Shown here in pieces: positions 1 through 4,674 of a DNA stretch of 9,055 bases. Under the pieces are notes generated by a model that was given only the letters and a program-made list of their open reading frames with translations, had not been told where the DNA came from and ran no database searches. Source of the stretch: Bacteroidales bacterium (GTDB lineage Bacteria; Bacteroidota; Bacteroidia; Bacteroidales; Dysgonomonadaceae); NCBI GenBank assembly GCA_012841425.1, contig DUUR01000024.1:1-9055 (forward strand), in the 5' to 3' direction. Each line of letters starts with the position of its first letter. The stretch's first letter is position 1. The position numbers and the translations under genes were made by a program.

Positions 1-96
1 AGGGTCAAAGAATTATCGTCAGTCGAGAAACAATATTTTAAAATCATAGAAAAAGAAAAACGCAACGAAGGAAACGAGTTATTTTTCTTTCAGTAA
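1..96 (+). CDS. C-terminal tail of an unidentified protein (partial, enters from left edge)
   Basis: The frame starting at base 1 is open for 31 codons and stops at TAA 94-96. It reads as a charged tail (VKELSSVEKQYFKIIEKEKR, then an acidic and phenylalanine-rich end). The body of the gene lies outside the window, so no family can be named. The tail is repeated almost exactly 108 bp downstream, and part of it a third time in another frame just ahead of the endolysin gene. That suggests tandem duplication at the 3' end of the gene lying upstream of the lysis gene. It is inferred to belong to the same phage-like block, which the visible residues alone do not prove. Confidence 0.45.
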   Translation, partial: RVKELSSVEKQYFKIIEKEKRNEGNELFFFQ

Positions 97-103
97 TCAA
101 GTC

Positions 104-124
104 GCTAACAGGTCAAAGAATTAT
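104..124 (+). repeat. Left copy of a 21-bp near-perfect direct repeat
   Basis: This segment (GCTAACAGGTCAAAG then AATTAT) matches 1392-1412 at 19 of 21 positions. The two copies bracket the endolysin-spanin gene about 1.29 kb apart. It overlaps the start of the second tail-repeat unit. It could be a recombination or attachment-like remnant, or a drifted further copy of the tail repeat. AT-rich composition makes chance less unlikely than the raw match suggests. Confidence 0.5.
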
Positions 125-198
125 CGTCAGTCGAGAAACAATATTTTAAAATCATAGAAAAAGAAAAACGCAACGAAAGAAGAGAGTTGTTTTTTTAA
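112..198 (+). pseudogene. Duplicated C-terminal fragment, second copy
   Basis: This frame repeats the tail of the gene ending at 96. Its first 22 codons are identical (VKELSSVEKQYFKIIEKEKR, then NE), followed by RRELFF and a TAA at 196-198. It sits after the first copy's stop, has no recognisable start codon and carries no domain. It is best read as a non-functional duplication product. Its identity to the first copy suggests the duplication is recent. Confidence 0.6.
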
Positions 199-298
199 CG
201 TCAGTCAAGAGACAACTATTAAAATCATAGAAAAAGAAAAACGATTAAAAATATTAAGATCGAATTACGCAGAAAAACAAAGAAGAAAAGAAAAATGA
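158..298 (+). pseudogene. Third tail copy, reading into the endolysin start (ATGA overlap)
   Basis: A different frame is open from after a TAG at 155-157 to TGA at 296-298. It contains IKIIEKEKR, matching the repeated tail, then a basic end (SNYAEKQRRKEK). Its stop overlaps the ATG at 295 as ATGA, the usual arrangement of translationally coupled operon neighbours. So this copy may preserve the original 3' end of the upstream gene, and the two earlier copies the duplicated versions. No start codon or domain is visible, so it is listed as a fragment. Its product is unknown. Confidence 0.45.
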
Positions 299-1425
299 AA
301 ACACAAAAACTCTTCAATGAAATAAACAACACCCTCTTCAAAGGAACCCTCACCAACAAACAAAAGGAGGGAATAAATTACAAACTAAAAGCATTTGATA
401 AACATGATATTACTGATGACAGATGGCGAGCTTATATGCTGGCAACCTCGTTCCATGAAACCGCAAGAACCATGCAACCAATTGAAGAAAGAGGCAAAGG
501 AGCCGGCAAGCCATACGGACAAAGGCGTAAATATAGTGGCGCAATATATGCTGAACCCGACAAGCTGTTTTTTGGTCGTGGTGATGTTCAACTAACCTGG
601 TATGAGAACTACGAGCTGATGGGCAGGTTGCTTGATTTACCGCTCTTAGAAGAGCCTGAGTTGGCATTGAACCCACTTGTGTCGGCAAGGATTATGATTG
701 AAGGAATGACTCGCGGTGTGTCTGGGAGGGGCGACTTCACTGGCGTGTCGTTAGAGAATTATTTTAATGCAAATAGAGAAGATCCGTTTAACGCAAGGAG
801 GATTATAAATAGGTTGGATTGTGCAAAACTGATTGAAGGGTATTACAGAAAGTTTTTGAGTGCTTTAAGAAATAGTGGTTTGGTATTGGTATTTGCTGTT
901 GTCAGTTCTCTATTAATGCTTGGAGGTTGTAAGCCAAAACAGTTAGTTAATGAGCAATATGTTGCAGTAACCGACAGCACCACAGTTTTGCAAATGAGTG
1001 ATAGCCTACAAATAAAAGAATGGCAAATGTCTATTCTTAGAACTCATTTTAATAGGTTTATAGAGGATAACTTTAATTTAGAGAGCAAGACGTGGCAAAA
1101 GGAGATTAATTATGATACAGACGCCCAGATTGACTCTGTTAGTGGTAAACACCCTGTGTTGAGTGAGGTTGTTTCAATAAATATTATAACATTTGAGAAA
1201 TCGCTAAAAGATCATGAAGCTCTTATAAAAGAAGATTCAATAGAGAAAACTAATGTATCTACATCAAGTAGTAACATGGGTTTTAAGGTTGAAAAATTAC
1301 TTGATGAAACTAGGTCTGTTGAAACAGAACCTGTTTATAATTTTAGCATGAGGTATGTATTGGTTTGTATTGTAGTTGTTTTATTTTTAGTGCTGACAGG
1401 TCAAAAAATTATTGCATCGTCTTAA
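295..1425 (+). CDS. GH19-type endolysin fused to a unimolecular-spanin-like lipoprotein module
   Basis: Residues 1-191 form a complete GH19/phage chitinase-like lysozyme domain. Visible marks are TSFHETARTMQPIEE (catalytic-type Glu55, with a second acidic pair at 64-65), FFGRGDVQLTWYENY at 92-106, the P-E-L-A-L-N-P segment at 121-127 and RRIINRLD at 168-175. Such proteins cut peptidoglycan sugar chains during phage release. Standalone homologues normally end about where this domain ends. Here the frame continues with a hydrophobic segment (196-210) ending in a lipobox (L209-G-G-C212), about 140 polar residues, and a membrane helix near 353-369. Lipobox plus C-terminal helix is the layout of unimolecular spanins, which link outer and inner membranes at lysis. 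The upstream frame ends in an ATGA overlap with this start. The domain call is firm. The spanin call is inferred from topology and from general resemblance to Bacteroides phage-region lipoproteins; the fusion could be natural or could come from loss of a stop codon. Confidence 0.8.
   Translation: MKTQKLFNEINNTLFKGTLTNKQKEGINYKLKAFDKHDITDDRWRAYMLATSFHETARTMQPIEERGKGAGKPYGQRRKYSGAIYAEPDKLFFGRGDVQLTWYENYELMGRLLDLPLLEEPELALNPLVSARIMIEGMTRGVSGRGDFTGVSLENYFNANREDPFNARRIINRLDCAKLIEGYYRKFLSALRNSGLVLVFAVVSSLLMLGGCKPKQLVNEQYVAVTDSTTVLQMSDSLQIKEWQMSILRTHFNRFIEDNFNLESKTWQKEINYDTDAQIDSVSGKHPVLSEVVSINIITFEKSLKDHEALIKEDSIEKTNVSTSSSNMGFKVEKLLDETRSVETEPVYNFSMRYVLVCIVVVLFLVLTGQKIIASS
856..1425 (+). other. Spanin-like module of the fusion; possible in-frame internal gene from TTG 856
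   Basis: Codon 188 of the fusion is TTG at 856-858. Starting there gives M-S-A-L-R-N-S-G followed by a 15-residue hydrophobic core and LGGC (Cys at 928-930), which is a textbook type II (lipoprotein) signal peptide. The mature part would be about 165 residues, anchored by a C-terminal helix encoded around 1351-1404, close to the size of known u-spanins. If translated only as the long fusion, the lipobox would lie 200 residues inside the protein, where ordinary signal-peptide processing is unlikely. A separate internal start would therefore make functional sense. There is only a weak purine stretch (ACAGAAAG) upstream, which is not decisive in Bacteroidota, where Shine-Dalgarno sites are often absent. 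Confidence 0.45.
1392..1412 (+). repeat. Right copy of the 21-bp direct repeat
   Basis: This copy (GCTGACAGGTCAAAA then AATTAT) lies in the last codons of the endolysin-spanin gene and immediately precedes the composition change at 1441. Similarity to the left copy stops after the TTAT, apart from a short CGTC a few bases on. Its position at the edge of the phage-like block is what makes it notable. Confidence 0.5.
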
Positions 1426-1440
1426 AGTTAGCTTATAATC

Positions 1441-1500
1441 ACCTCCCCGGTCTGAATTTGAGCTCAAGTTTTGGTCGCGGCCTCATCTTCCCCGACATCA
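1441..1500. other. Short GC-rich junction between the lysis gene and the sigma remnant
   Basis: Thirty-three of these sixty bases are G or C (55%), against roughly one third in the surrounding sequence. No frame through it shows convincing homology. The plus frame continuous with the sigma remnant gives a plausible but unrecognised peptide, and the minus strand gives a basic one. It contains a 10-bp palindrome, TTGAGCTCAA, at 1458-1467. Sitting exactly where sigma-factor similarity begins, it looks like inserted or recombined DNA at a junction. Confidence 0.45.
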
Positions 1501-1505
1501 TATCT

Positions 1506-1835
1506 CTACTCCAAAGGCAAAGGAAACACGAGAACACTATATCTATCGATTCGTATGAAGTTGACTTATTTAATAACATGAATCTTTGCGATGACACCTT
1601 TGAGTCGCAATTGGTTAAAGCTCAAGTCTTGCAAGACATTAAAAAGCTAGTATGTTATTTGCCCGACAAACAACGTGAGGTGCTTGAGATGAGGTATTAT
1701 AAGGATTTAAGTTTTCAAGAGATTGCCGACATAACTGGCGTTAGTATTAATACTGCATTATGTAGAATGCGATATGCAATTTTAAATATGCGTAAGTTGG
1801 CTAGCGACAATAAGATGATACTTACGTTGAATTGA
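1506..1835 (+). pseudogene. ECF sigma factor, C-terminal part only (5'-truncated)
   Basis: From about 1506 to the TGA at 1833-1835 the frame encodes the end of the region 2-4 linker and all of sigma region 4. Region 4 includes LPDKQREVLEMRYYKDLSFQ, then EIADITGVSINTALCRMRYA, the helix-turn-helix that reads the -35 element. The sequence type is that of Bacteroidota ECF (RpoE-like) sigma factors, usually about 170-190 residues. Region 2, which binds core polymerase and melts the -10, is absent: upstream the frame runs into the GC-rich junction and the end of the lysis gene. The frame is open back to ATG 1365, but those first 47 or so residues are not sigma-like, and an internal ATG at 1578 would leave only region 4. 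It is inferred to be non-functional as a sigma factor. A small DNA-binding or regulatory fragment is possible. Confidence 0.75.
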
Positions 1836-1858
1836 TATATACCTAGAATTGAGGCATA

Positions 1859-1888
1859 AAAAAAGCCAACTATTAAGTCGGCTTTTTT
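1859..1888 (+). terminator. Rho-independent hairpin terminator, symmetric enough to work both ways
   Basis: AAAAAAGCC-AAC pairs with GTC-GGCTTTTTT around a TATTAA loop, with a single A/C mismatch inside the stem. It lies 23 bp after the sigma remnant's stop. The U-tract ends the plus-strand transcript. The A-tract on the left arm becomes a U-tract on the other strand, so it could also stop leftward transcription coming from the promoter-like element at 2524-2556. Confidence 0.85.
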
Positions 1889-1894
1889 ATAGGG

Positions 1895-1941
1895 TAGGAG
1901 TTCTTATCATATTACGCAGACAACTGCTTATGATGATAGAG
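1895..1941 (+). repeat. Left imperfect inverted repeat
   Basis: Begins TAGGAGTTCTT (1895-1905) just 6 bp after the terminator and continues to TTATGATGATAGAG (1928-1941). It pairs with the right repeat at 2423-2473 with indels totalling about four bases. Confidence 0.45.
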
Positions 1942-2002
1942 TGTAAATATCTAATGTAGAATAAAAAACTTAAAAGATAGAAACAAACTTTGAGGTTCAC
2001 TT

Positions 2003-2384
2003 TTATTTTCTAAGTGCTAATACTTCAGAATGCGGATACTTCAAATAACGTCTTAACCAGTTTTTTAGGTTGACTAAGCTGTCCTGAGAAGTCTTATATA
2101 TCATTCGGCTCGATAACAATTGAATCGTTTGATACTAATTTTTCCGAATTGTGAAGCAGAATTATTAAAATCTAAATTTTAAAAGTATTCAGCTTCGAAA
2201 TAGATACCATCAATATCAATAATGAAATGATGTAGTAAATAAATCAATTCTTAATCTTCTTAGTATTTGCAGTAAGTAGTAATAATTTCGTTAGAAATGT
2301 ATTTCTAAGTGCTGTTACAATATCACAATATGCATCGATTAATCATTCAGTTTGTATGAAAAAAAACATTAAAGCTTTTAGTTA
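2003..2384 (-). pseudogene. Decayed minus-strand coding traces, family unknown
   Basis: Three successive pieces look protein-like but sit in different frames. The first reads DAYCDIVTALRNTFLTK and runs to a TGA. The second reads IIDIDGIYFEAEYF. The last is a 33-codon run with ATG at 2102-2104 and stop at 2003-2005, reading MIYKTSQDSLVNLKNWLRRY and ending PHSEVLALRK. A one- or two-base change would join neighbours. The amino-acid make-up looks more coding than the plus strand, which is full of stops. No known family was recognised. Because the pieces lie inside the inverted-repeat segment, a degraded element gene is the natural guess, but random open stretches in AT-rich DNA are a real alternative. 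Confidence 0.3.
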
Positions 2385-2396
2385 TTATAAACATTG

Positions 2397-2425
2397 GAGA
2401 TTGATTAAACAAGTTTAATCATCTC
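2397..2425. repeat. Near-perfect palindrome
   Basis: GAGATTGATTAAAC and GTTTAATCATCTC are inverted repeats separated by AA, with one unpaired T. The inner TGATTAAAC/GTTTAATCA arms are perfect. There is no T-run on either side, so a terminator is unlikely. It could be a binding site for a dimeric protein or a structural part of the adjacent inverted repeat. Confidence 0.55.
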
Positions 2426-2473
2426 TAGAATGATAATCTTTACTGTCTTTTGCAAAATTTCAAAGAACTCCTA
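2423..2473 (-). repeat. Right imperfect inverted repeat
   Basis: On the minus strand this begins TAGGAGTTCTT (plus 2463-2473) and reaches TTATCATTCTAGAG (plus 2423-2436). It adjoins a near-perfect palindrome at 2397-2425. Confidence 0.45.
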
Positions 2474-2523
2474 TTTCTGTCATCTTTATATTTAAAACGA
2501 TGTTCTTCAGTTTTTGTTCATTG

Positions 2524-2556
2524 CAAATATAATTAATTATCTAAATAGTATGCAAA
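2524..2556 (-). promoter_or_regulatory. Bacteroides-type promoter (TTTG-N21-TATATTTG), leftward
   Basis: On the minus strand TTTG (plus 2553-2556) is followed after 21 bases by TATATTTG (plus 2524-2531). This matches the known Bacteroides consensus of a -33 TTTG and a -7 TAnnTTTG spaced 19-21 bp. Transcription would start near 2517 and head into the inverted-repeat segment, where no intact gene follows. It may be a leftover promoter of a lost gene or drive an unrecognised RNA ending at the terminator near 1859. Confidence 0.5.
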
Positions 2557-2592
2557 TCTTTTGAGGTGTATTTATAAACAAGCTTTGAACAG

Positions 2593-2614
2593 GTTATCAA
2601 CAAGTTACCAACAA
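2593..2614 (+). repeat. Tandem 11-bp repeat, GTTAYCAACAA twice
   Basis: GTTATCAACAA is followed at once by GTTACCAACAA, one mismatch between them. TTATCAACA differs from the classical DnaA box TTATCCACA at one position. With only two copies and no dnaA or other origin marks in view, a protein-binding site is possible but unproven. Confidence 0.4.
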
Positions 2615-2746
2615 AGTGGCTTAAATAGTTACAGCAAGCGGTTCTACCGTAAGTTGGTTGATGTATTTTATATCTAATTTCCAAATATATTTAATGGAAA
2701 AATATATTTAACCCCAAAAATGTGATATTTCATTTATTTAAATGCA

Positions 2747-2768
2747 AACTATTTGTGAACTATTTGTG
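2747..2768 (-). repeat. 11-bp tandem duplication across the SMR stop codon
   Basis: On the minus strand CACAAATAGTT occurs twice back to back. The first copy encodes the last His and Lys plus the TAG stop of the SMR gene; the second lies just beyond it and changes nothing in the protein. This looks like a small slippage duplication. Confidence 0.8.
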
Positions 2769-3092
2769 GGAAATTAAATTTAAACCTACAATTGAGATTA
2801 TTAGGGTGCATAGAAAAAATATTTTGAGTGCAGAAACCGGTTCCTTTAAAATAAATATCCCTGCAAGGACAGTGAAGATGGCTCCTAATCCGGCCCAAAC
2901 TGCATATCCTATACTAACATTTACACCATTATCAATTGCTTTATATAGCATTAACATGCTCAACGAAACAGATAGTATGAATGAGAGTATCCAAAGATAC
3001 ATTTCTTTACCCGACGTGACAGATATTTTAGATAAACTAAATGCAAACACGGATTCAAATAATCCACCAATTATTAATAGTATCCAATTCAT
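2760..3092 (-). CDS. Small multidrug resistance (SMR) family transporter
   Basis: A 110-residue inner-membrane protein with four predicted helices (about 3-22, 32-50, 61-81 and 88-106) and the family's key features. Glu13 in the first helix (GLFES) is the residue that binds proton or cationic substrate in EmrE and Gdx. GYAVWAGLGA at 62-71 is the conserved third-helix motif with Trp66. The length is normal for the family. SMR proteins work as antiparallel dimers exporting quaternary ammonium compounds, guanidinium or polyamines by proton antiport. The N-terminal Glu position and GLxE pattern lean toward the SugE/Gdx side, but KEP replaces the usual GES after helix 3 and the proline before the AYAVW-type motif is missing, so substrate cannot be assigned. 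It follows the carboxyltransferase gene by 38 bp on the same strand and may be the last gene of that operon or have its own promoter (3111-3118). Confidence 0.88.
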   Translation of the reverse strand: MNWILLIIGGLFESVFAFSLSKISVTSGKEMYLWILSFILSVSLSMLMLYKAIDNGVNVSIGYAVWAGLGAIFTVLAGIFILKEPVSALKIFFLCTLIISIVGLNLISHK

Positions 3093-3110
3093 TATTTATG
3101 ATTTAAAGCG

Positions 3111-3118
3111 CAAAGATA
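3111..3118 (-). promoter_or_regulatory. Candidate -7 element (TATCTTTG) ahead of the SMR gene
   Basis: TATCTTTG on the minus strand fits the Bacteroides TAnnTTTG -7 box and lies 18 bp before the SMR start, between the carboxyltransferase stop and the SMR ATG. No TTTG is found at the -33 spacing; the sequence there is CCCACC. It may be a weak or factor-dependent promoter, or chance. Confidence 0.35.
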
Positions 3119-3130
3119 ATGATTTTGGAA

Positions 3131-4663
3131 TTAAGAAGGTGGGTTGCCATGCTTTTTAGGTGGGTTGCTTTCAGTTTTATTTGCTGTCATTTCAAGACCC
3201 TGTAGTATCTTAATACGAGTGTCGGCAGGCAGGATTATTTCATCAATATAACCTTTCTCGGCAGCCCTATATGGATTTGTAAATAGGTTGCTGTATTCTT
3301 TTATTGCTTCTTTGCGCTCTTCTTCATTTGACGATCTGTAGAGAATATTAACGGCGCCCTCGGCACCCATTACAGCAATTTCTGCATTTGGATAAGCAAG
3401 GTTCAGATCGGCACCAGACTCTTTAGATGACATCACTACATAGGCACCTCCGTATGCTTTGCGTGTTATGAGAGTGATTTTTGGAACTGTTGCTTCAACG
3501 TAAGCATACATTATTTTGGCTCCATGACGTATAATGCCGTTGTGCTCTTGATCTCTTCCTGGCAAGAAACCAGGAACATCAACAAACGTGATAAGGGGAA
3601 TATCAAAACAGTCGCAAAAACGAATAAATCTTGCAGCCTTGTCAGATGCATCAATATCTAATACTCCAGCAAGATATGCTGGCTGGTTGGCAACAATACC
3701 TACTGGCTGCCCACCCATCCTTGCAAAGCCTATAACAACATTTTGTGCAAACTGACTCATTACTTCAAAGAAATAGTTTTCGTCTACCACCTCTTCGATA
3801 AGTTGTTTGATGTCGTAAGGAATATTTGAATCTTCGGGAATTAACTCTTCTATACTAGTTGTTTTGCGTGTGTTTGTATCGCGCGTGCTTGTTAATGGAG
3901 GGTCTTCCATATTGTTAGATGGGAGGAAGCTAATAAGCTCTCTAATCATCATTAAAGTCTCTTCCTCGTCGTTGCCCACAAAATGAGCAACTCCACTTTT
4001 AGAAGAGTGTACAGATGCACCACCCAATTCTTCTTTGGTAAGCTCTTCGTGTGTAACGGCTTTTACGACATCGGGACCGGTTACAAACATATAACTTTCG
4101 TCTTTTACCATAAAGATGTAATCGGTAAGGGCGGGCGAGTAGCATGCTCCACCTGCGCAAGGACCAAGTATTGCAGAGATTTGAGGTATTACACCCGATG
4201 ATTTTACATTCTGATTAAATATTTCGGAGTATCCGCTTAATGCCATAACTCCCTCTTGTATACGAGCTCCACCCGAATCGTTTAAAGCTATTATTGGGGC
4301 ACCGTTTTTTAGTGCAAGCTTCTGAACCTTTACAATTTTATTGGCATTTGTTCGAGAAAGCGATCCTCCGTAAACAGTAAAGTCATATGCATAAACATAT
4401 ACAAGCCTACCTTCAATCTTGCCGTAACCAGCAACTACACCATCGCCAGGCACTCGTTTGTTTTGCATATTGTAATTGTGAGAGTCGTGCAGTACAAACT
4501 TATCAACCTCCACAAATGTGTTATCATCTAACAGCATATCAATTCTTTCTCTTGCTGTTTGTTTGCCTGCTTTCTTCTGCTTTTCTATAGCTTTTTCGCC
4601 TCCCCCAAGCTCGGCTGCTTTATCTTTTTCTGTAAATTCCTGAAATATATCTTTTAATGACAT
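3131..4663 (-). CDS. pccB: Acyl-CoA (propionyl-CoA type) carboxylase, carboxyltransferase subunit
   Basis: A 510-residue biotin-dependent carboxyltransferase with two crotonase-fold halves, the normal length for PccB/MmdA. The N-terminal half carries GGSLSRTNANK at 99-109, NDSGGARIQEGV at 128-139 and the oxyanion-hole loop GPCAGGACYSP at 167-177. The C-terminal half carries FVDVPGFLPGRDQEHNGIIR at 360-379, KAYGGAYVVMSSK at 402-414 and AVMGAEGAVNI at 430-440. It transfers CO2 from carboxybiotin to an acyl-CoA, forming methylmalonyl-CoA if propionyl-CoA is the substrate. Its gene follows the carrier-subunit gene by 11 bp with no obvious Shine-Dalgarno site. The family also includes the alpha subunit of sodium-pumping methylmalonyl-CoA decarboxylase (MmdA). 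The linked biotin carboxylase argues for the ATP-dependent carboxylase instead. The residue equivalent to the substrate-sorting Asp of PccB is Val409, so propionyl preference is likely but not certain. Confidence 0.9.
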   Translation of the reverse strand: MSLKDIFQEFTEKDKAAELGGGEKAIEKQKKAGKQTARERIDMLLDDNTFVEVDKFVLHDSHNYNMQNKRVPGDGVVAGYGKIEGRLVYVYAYDFTVYGGSLSRTNANKIVKVQKLALKNGAPIIALNDSGGARIQEGVMALSGYSEIFNQNVKSSGVIPQISAILGPCAGGACYSPALTDYIFMVKDESYMFVTGPDVVKAVTHEELTKEELGGASVHSSKSGVAHFVGNDEEETLMMIRELISFLPSNNMEDPPLTSTRDTNTRKTTSIEELIPEDSNIPYDIKQLIEEVVDENYFFEVMSQFAQNVVIGFARMGGQPVGIVANQPAYLAGVLDIDASDKAARFIRFCDCFDIPLITFVDVPGFLPGRDQEHNGIIRHGAKIMYAYVEATVPKITLITRKAYGGAYVVMSSKESGADLNLAYPNAEIAVMGAEGAVNILYRSSNEEERKEAIKEYSNLFTNPYRAAEKGYIDEIILPADTRIKILQGLEMTANKTESNPPKKHGNPPS

Positions 4664-4674
4664 TATATATCTAT

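Larger units (their letters stand above)
3..243 (+). repeat. Three degenerate tandem copies of a gene-tail repeat
   Basis: Bases 3-69 and 111-177 are identical over 67 bp, a period of 108 bp. A third, shorter copy at 199-243 keeps most of the unit (CGTCAGTC at its start; AAAATCATAGAAAAAGAAAA near its end), with one base deleted and a few substitutions. The spacers after copies 1 and 2 are also related (GAGTT then a T-rich run). Copies 1 and 2 are read in the same frame and each ends in its own stop codon. Copy 3 is read in a different frame because of the single-base deletion. The pattern fits duplication of a coding 3' end followed by decay. Confidence 0.85.
1895..2473. mobile_element. Gene-free segment bounded by imperfect inverted repeats (decayed IS or MITE-like relic)
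   Basis: The left end (1895-1941) and the reverse complement of the right end (2423-2473) both begin with TAGGAGTTCTT, 11 of 11 matching. They stay similar inward: about 12 of 18 over a block containing GCA, then 11 of 14 over a block beginning TTAT and ending TAGAG, with small gaps. Between them is about 480 bp without an intact gene. The minus strand shows short coding-like runs in shifting frames. No target-site duplication is visible next to the 11-bp ends. Long terminal inverted repeats around a broken interior suggest an old insertion element, but no transposase motif was recognised, so the family is unknown. Confidence 0.4.
2474..2759. other. AT-rich intergenic stretch without a gene
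   Basis: This stretch lies between the inverted-repeat segment and the end of the SMR gene. It holds the leftward promoter-like element, the GTTAYCAACAA pair, and a 12-bp direct repeat AAATATATTTAA at 2683-2694 and 2700-2711. I see no clear terminator for the minus-strand operon here, no RNA gene, and no reading frame other than one antisense to the SMR gene. Confidence 0.6.

Noticed and set aside
1365..1505. Extending the sigma gene back to ATG 1365 as a 156-residue protein
   Set aside because: The first 47 or so residues overlap the end of the lysis gene in another frame and cross the GC-rich junction. They show no sigma region 2 and look like a chance extension.
264..1920. Shared 10-mer ATTACGCAGA at 264-273 and 1911-1920
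   Set aside because: Many 10-base matches are expected by chance in 9 kb of AT-rich sequence, and similarity does not extend.
2356..2418. A 20-codon plus-strand frame (MKKNIKAFSYYKHW...)
   Set aside because: It looks like a typical small start, but it is too short, overlaps the palindrome and has no partner downstream.
1889..2759. tRNA, tmRNA, RNase P or CRISPR array in the gene-free region
   Set aside because: No cloverleaf, no conserved core words of these RNAs and no regularly spaced repeats were found by eye.
2722..3159. Plus-strand open frame of 145 codons
   Set aside because: It lies opposite the SMR gene and the end of the carboxyltransferase gene and has no recognisable domain.
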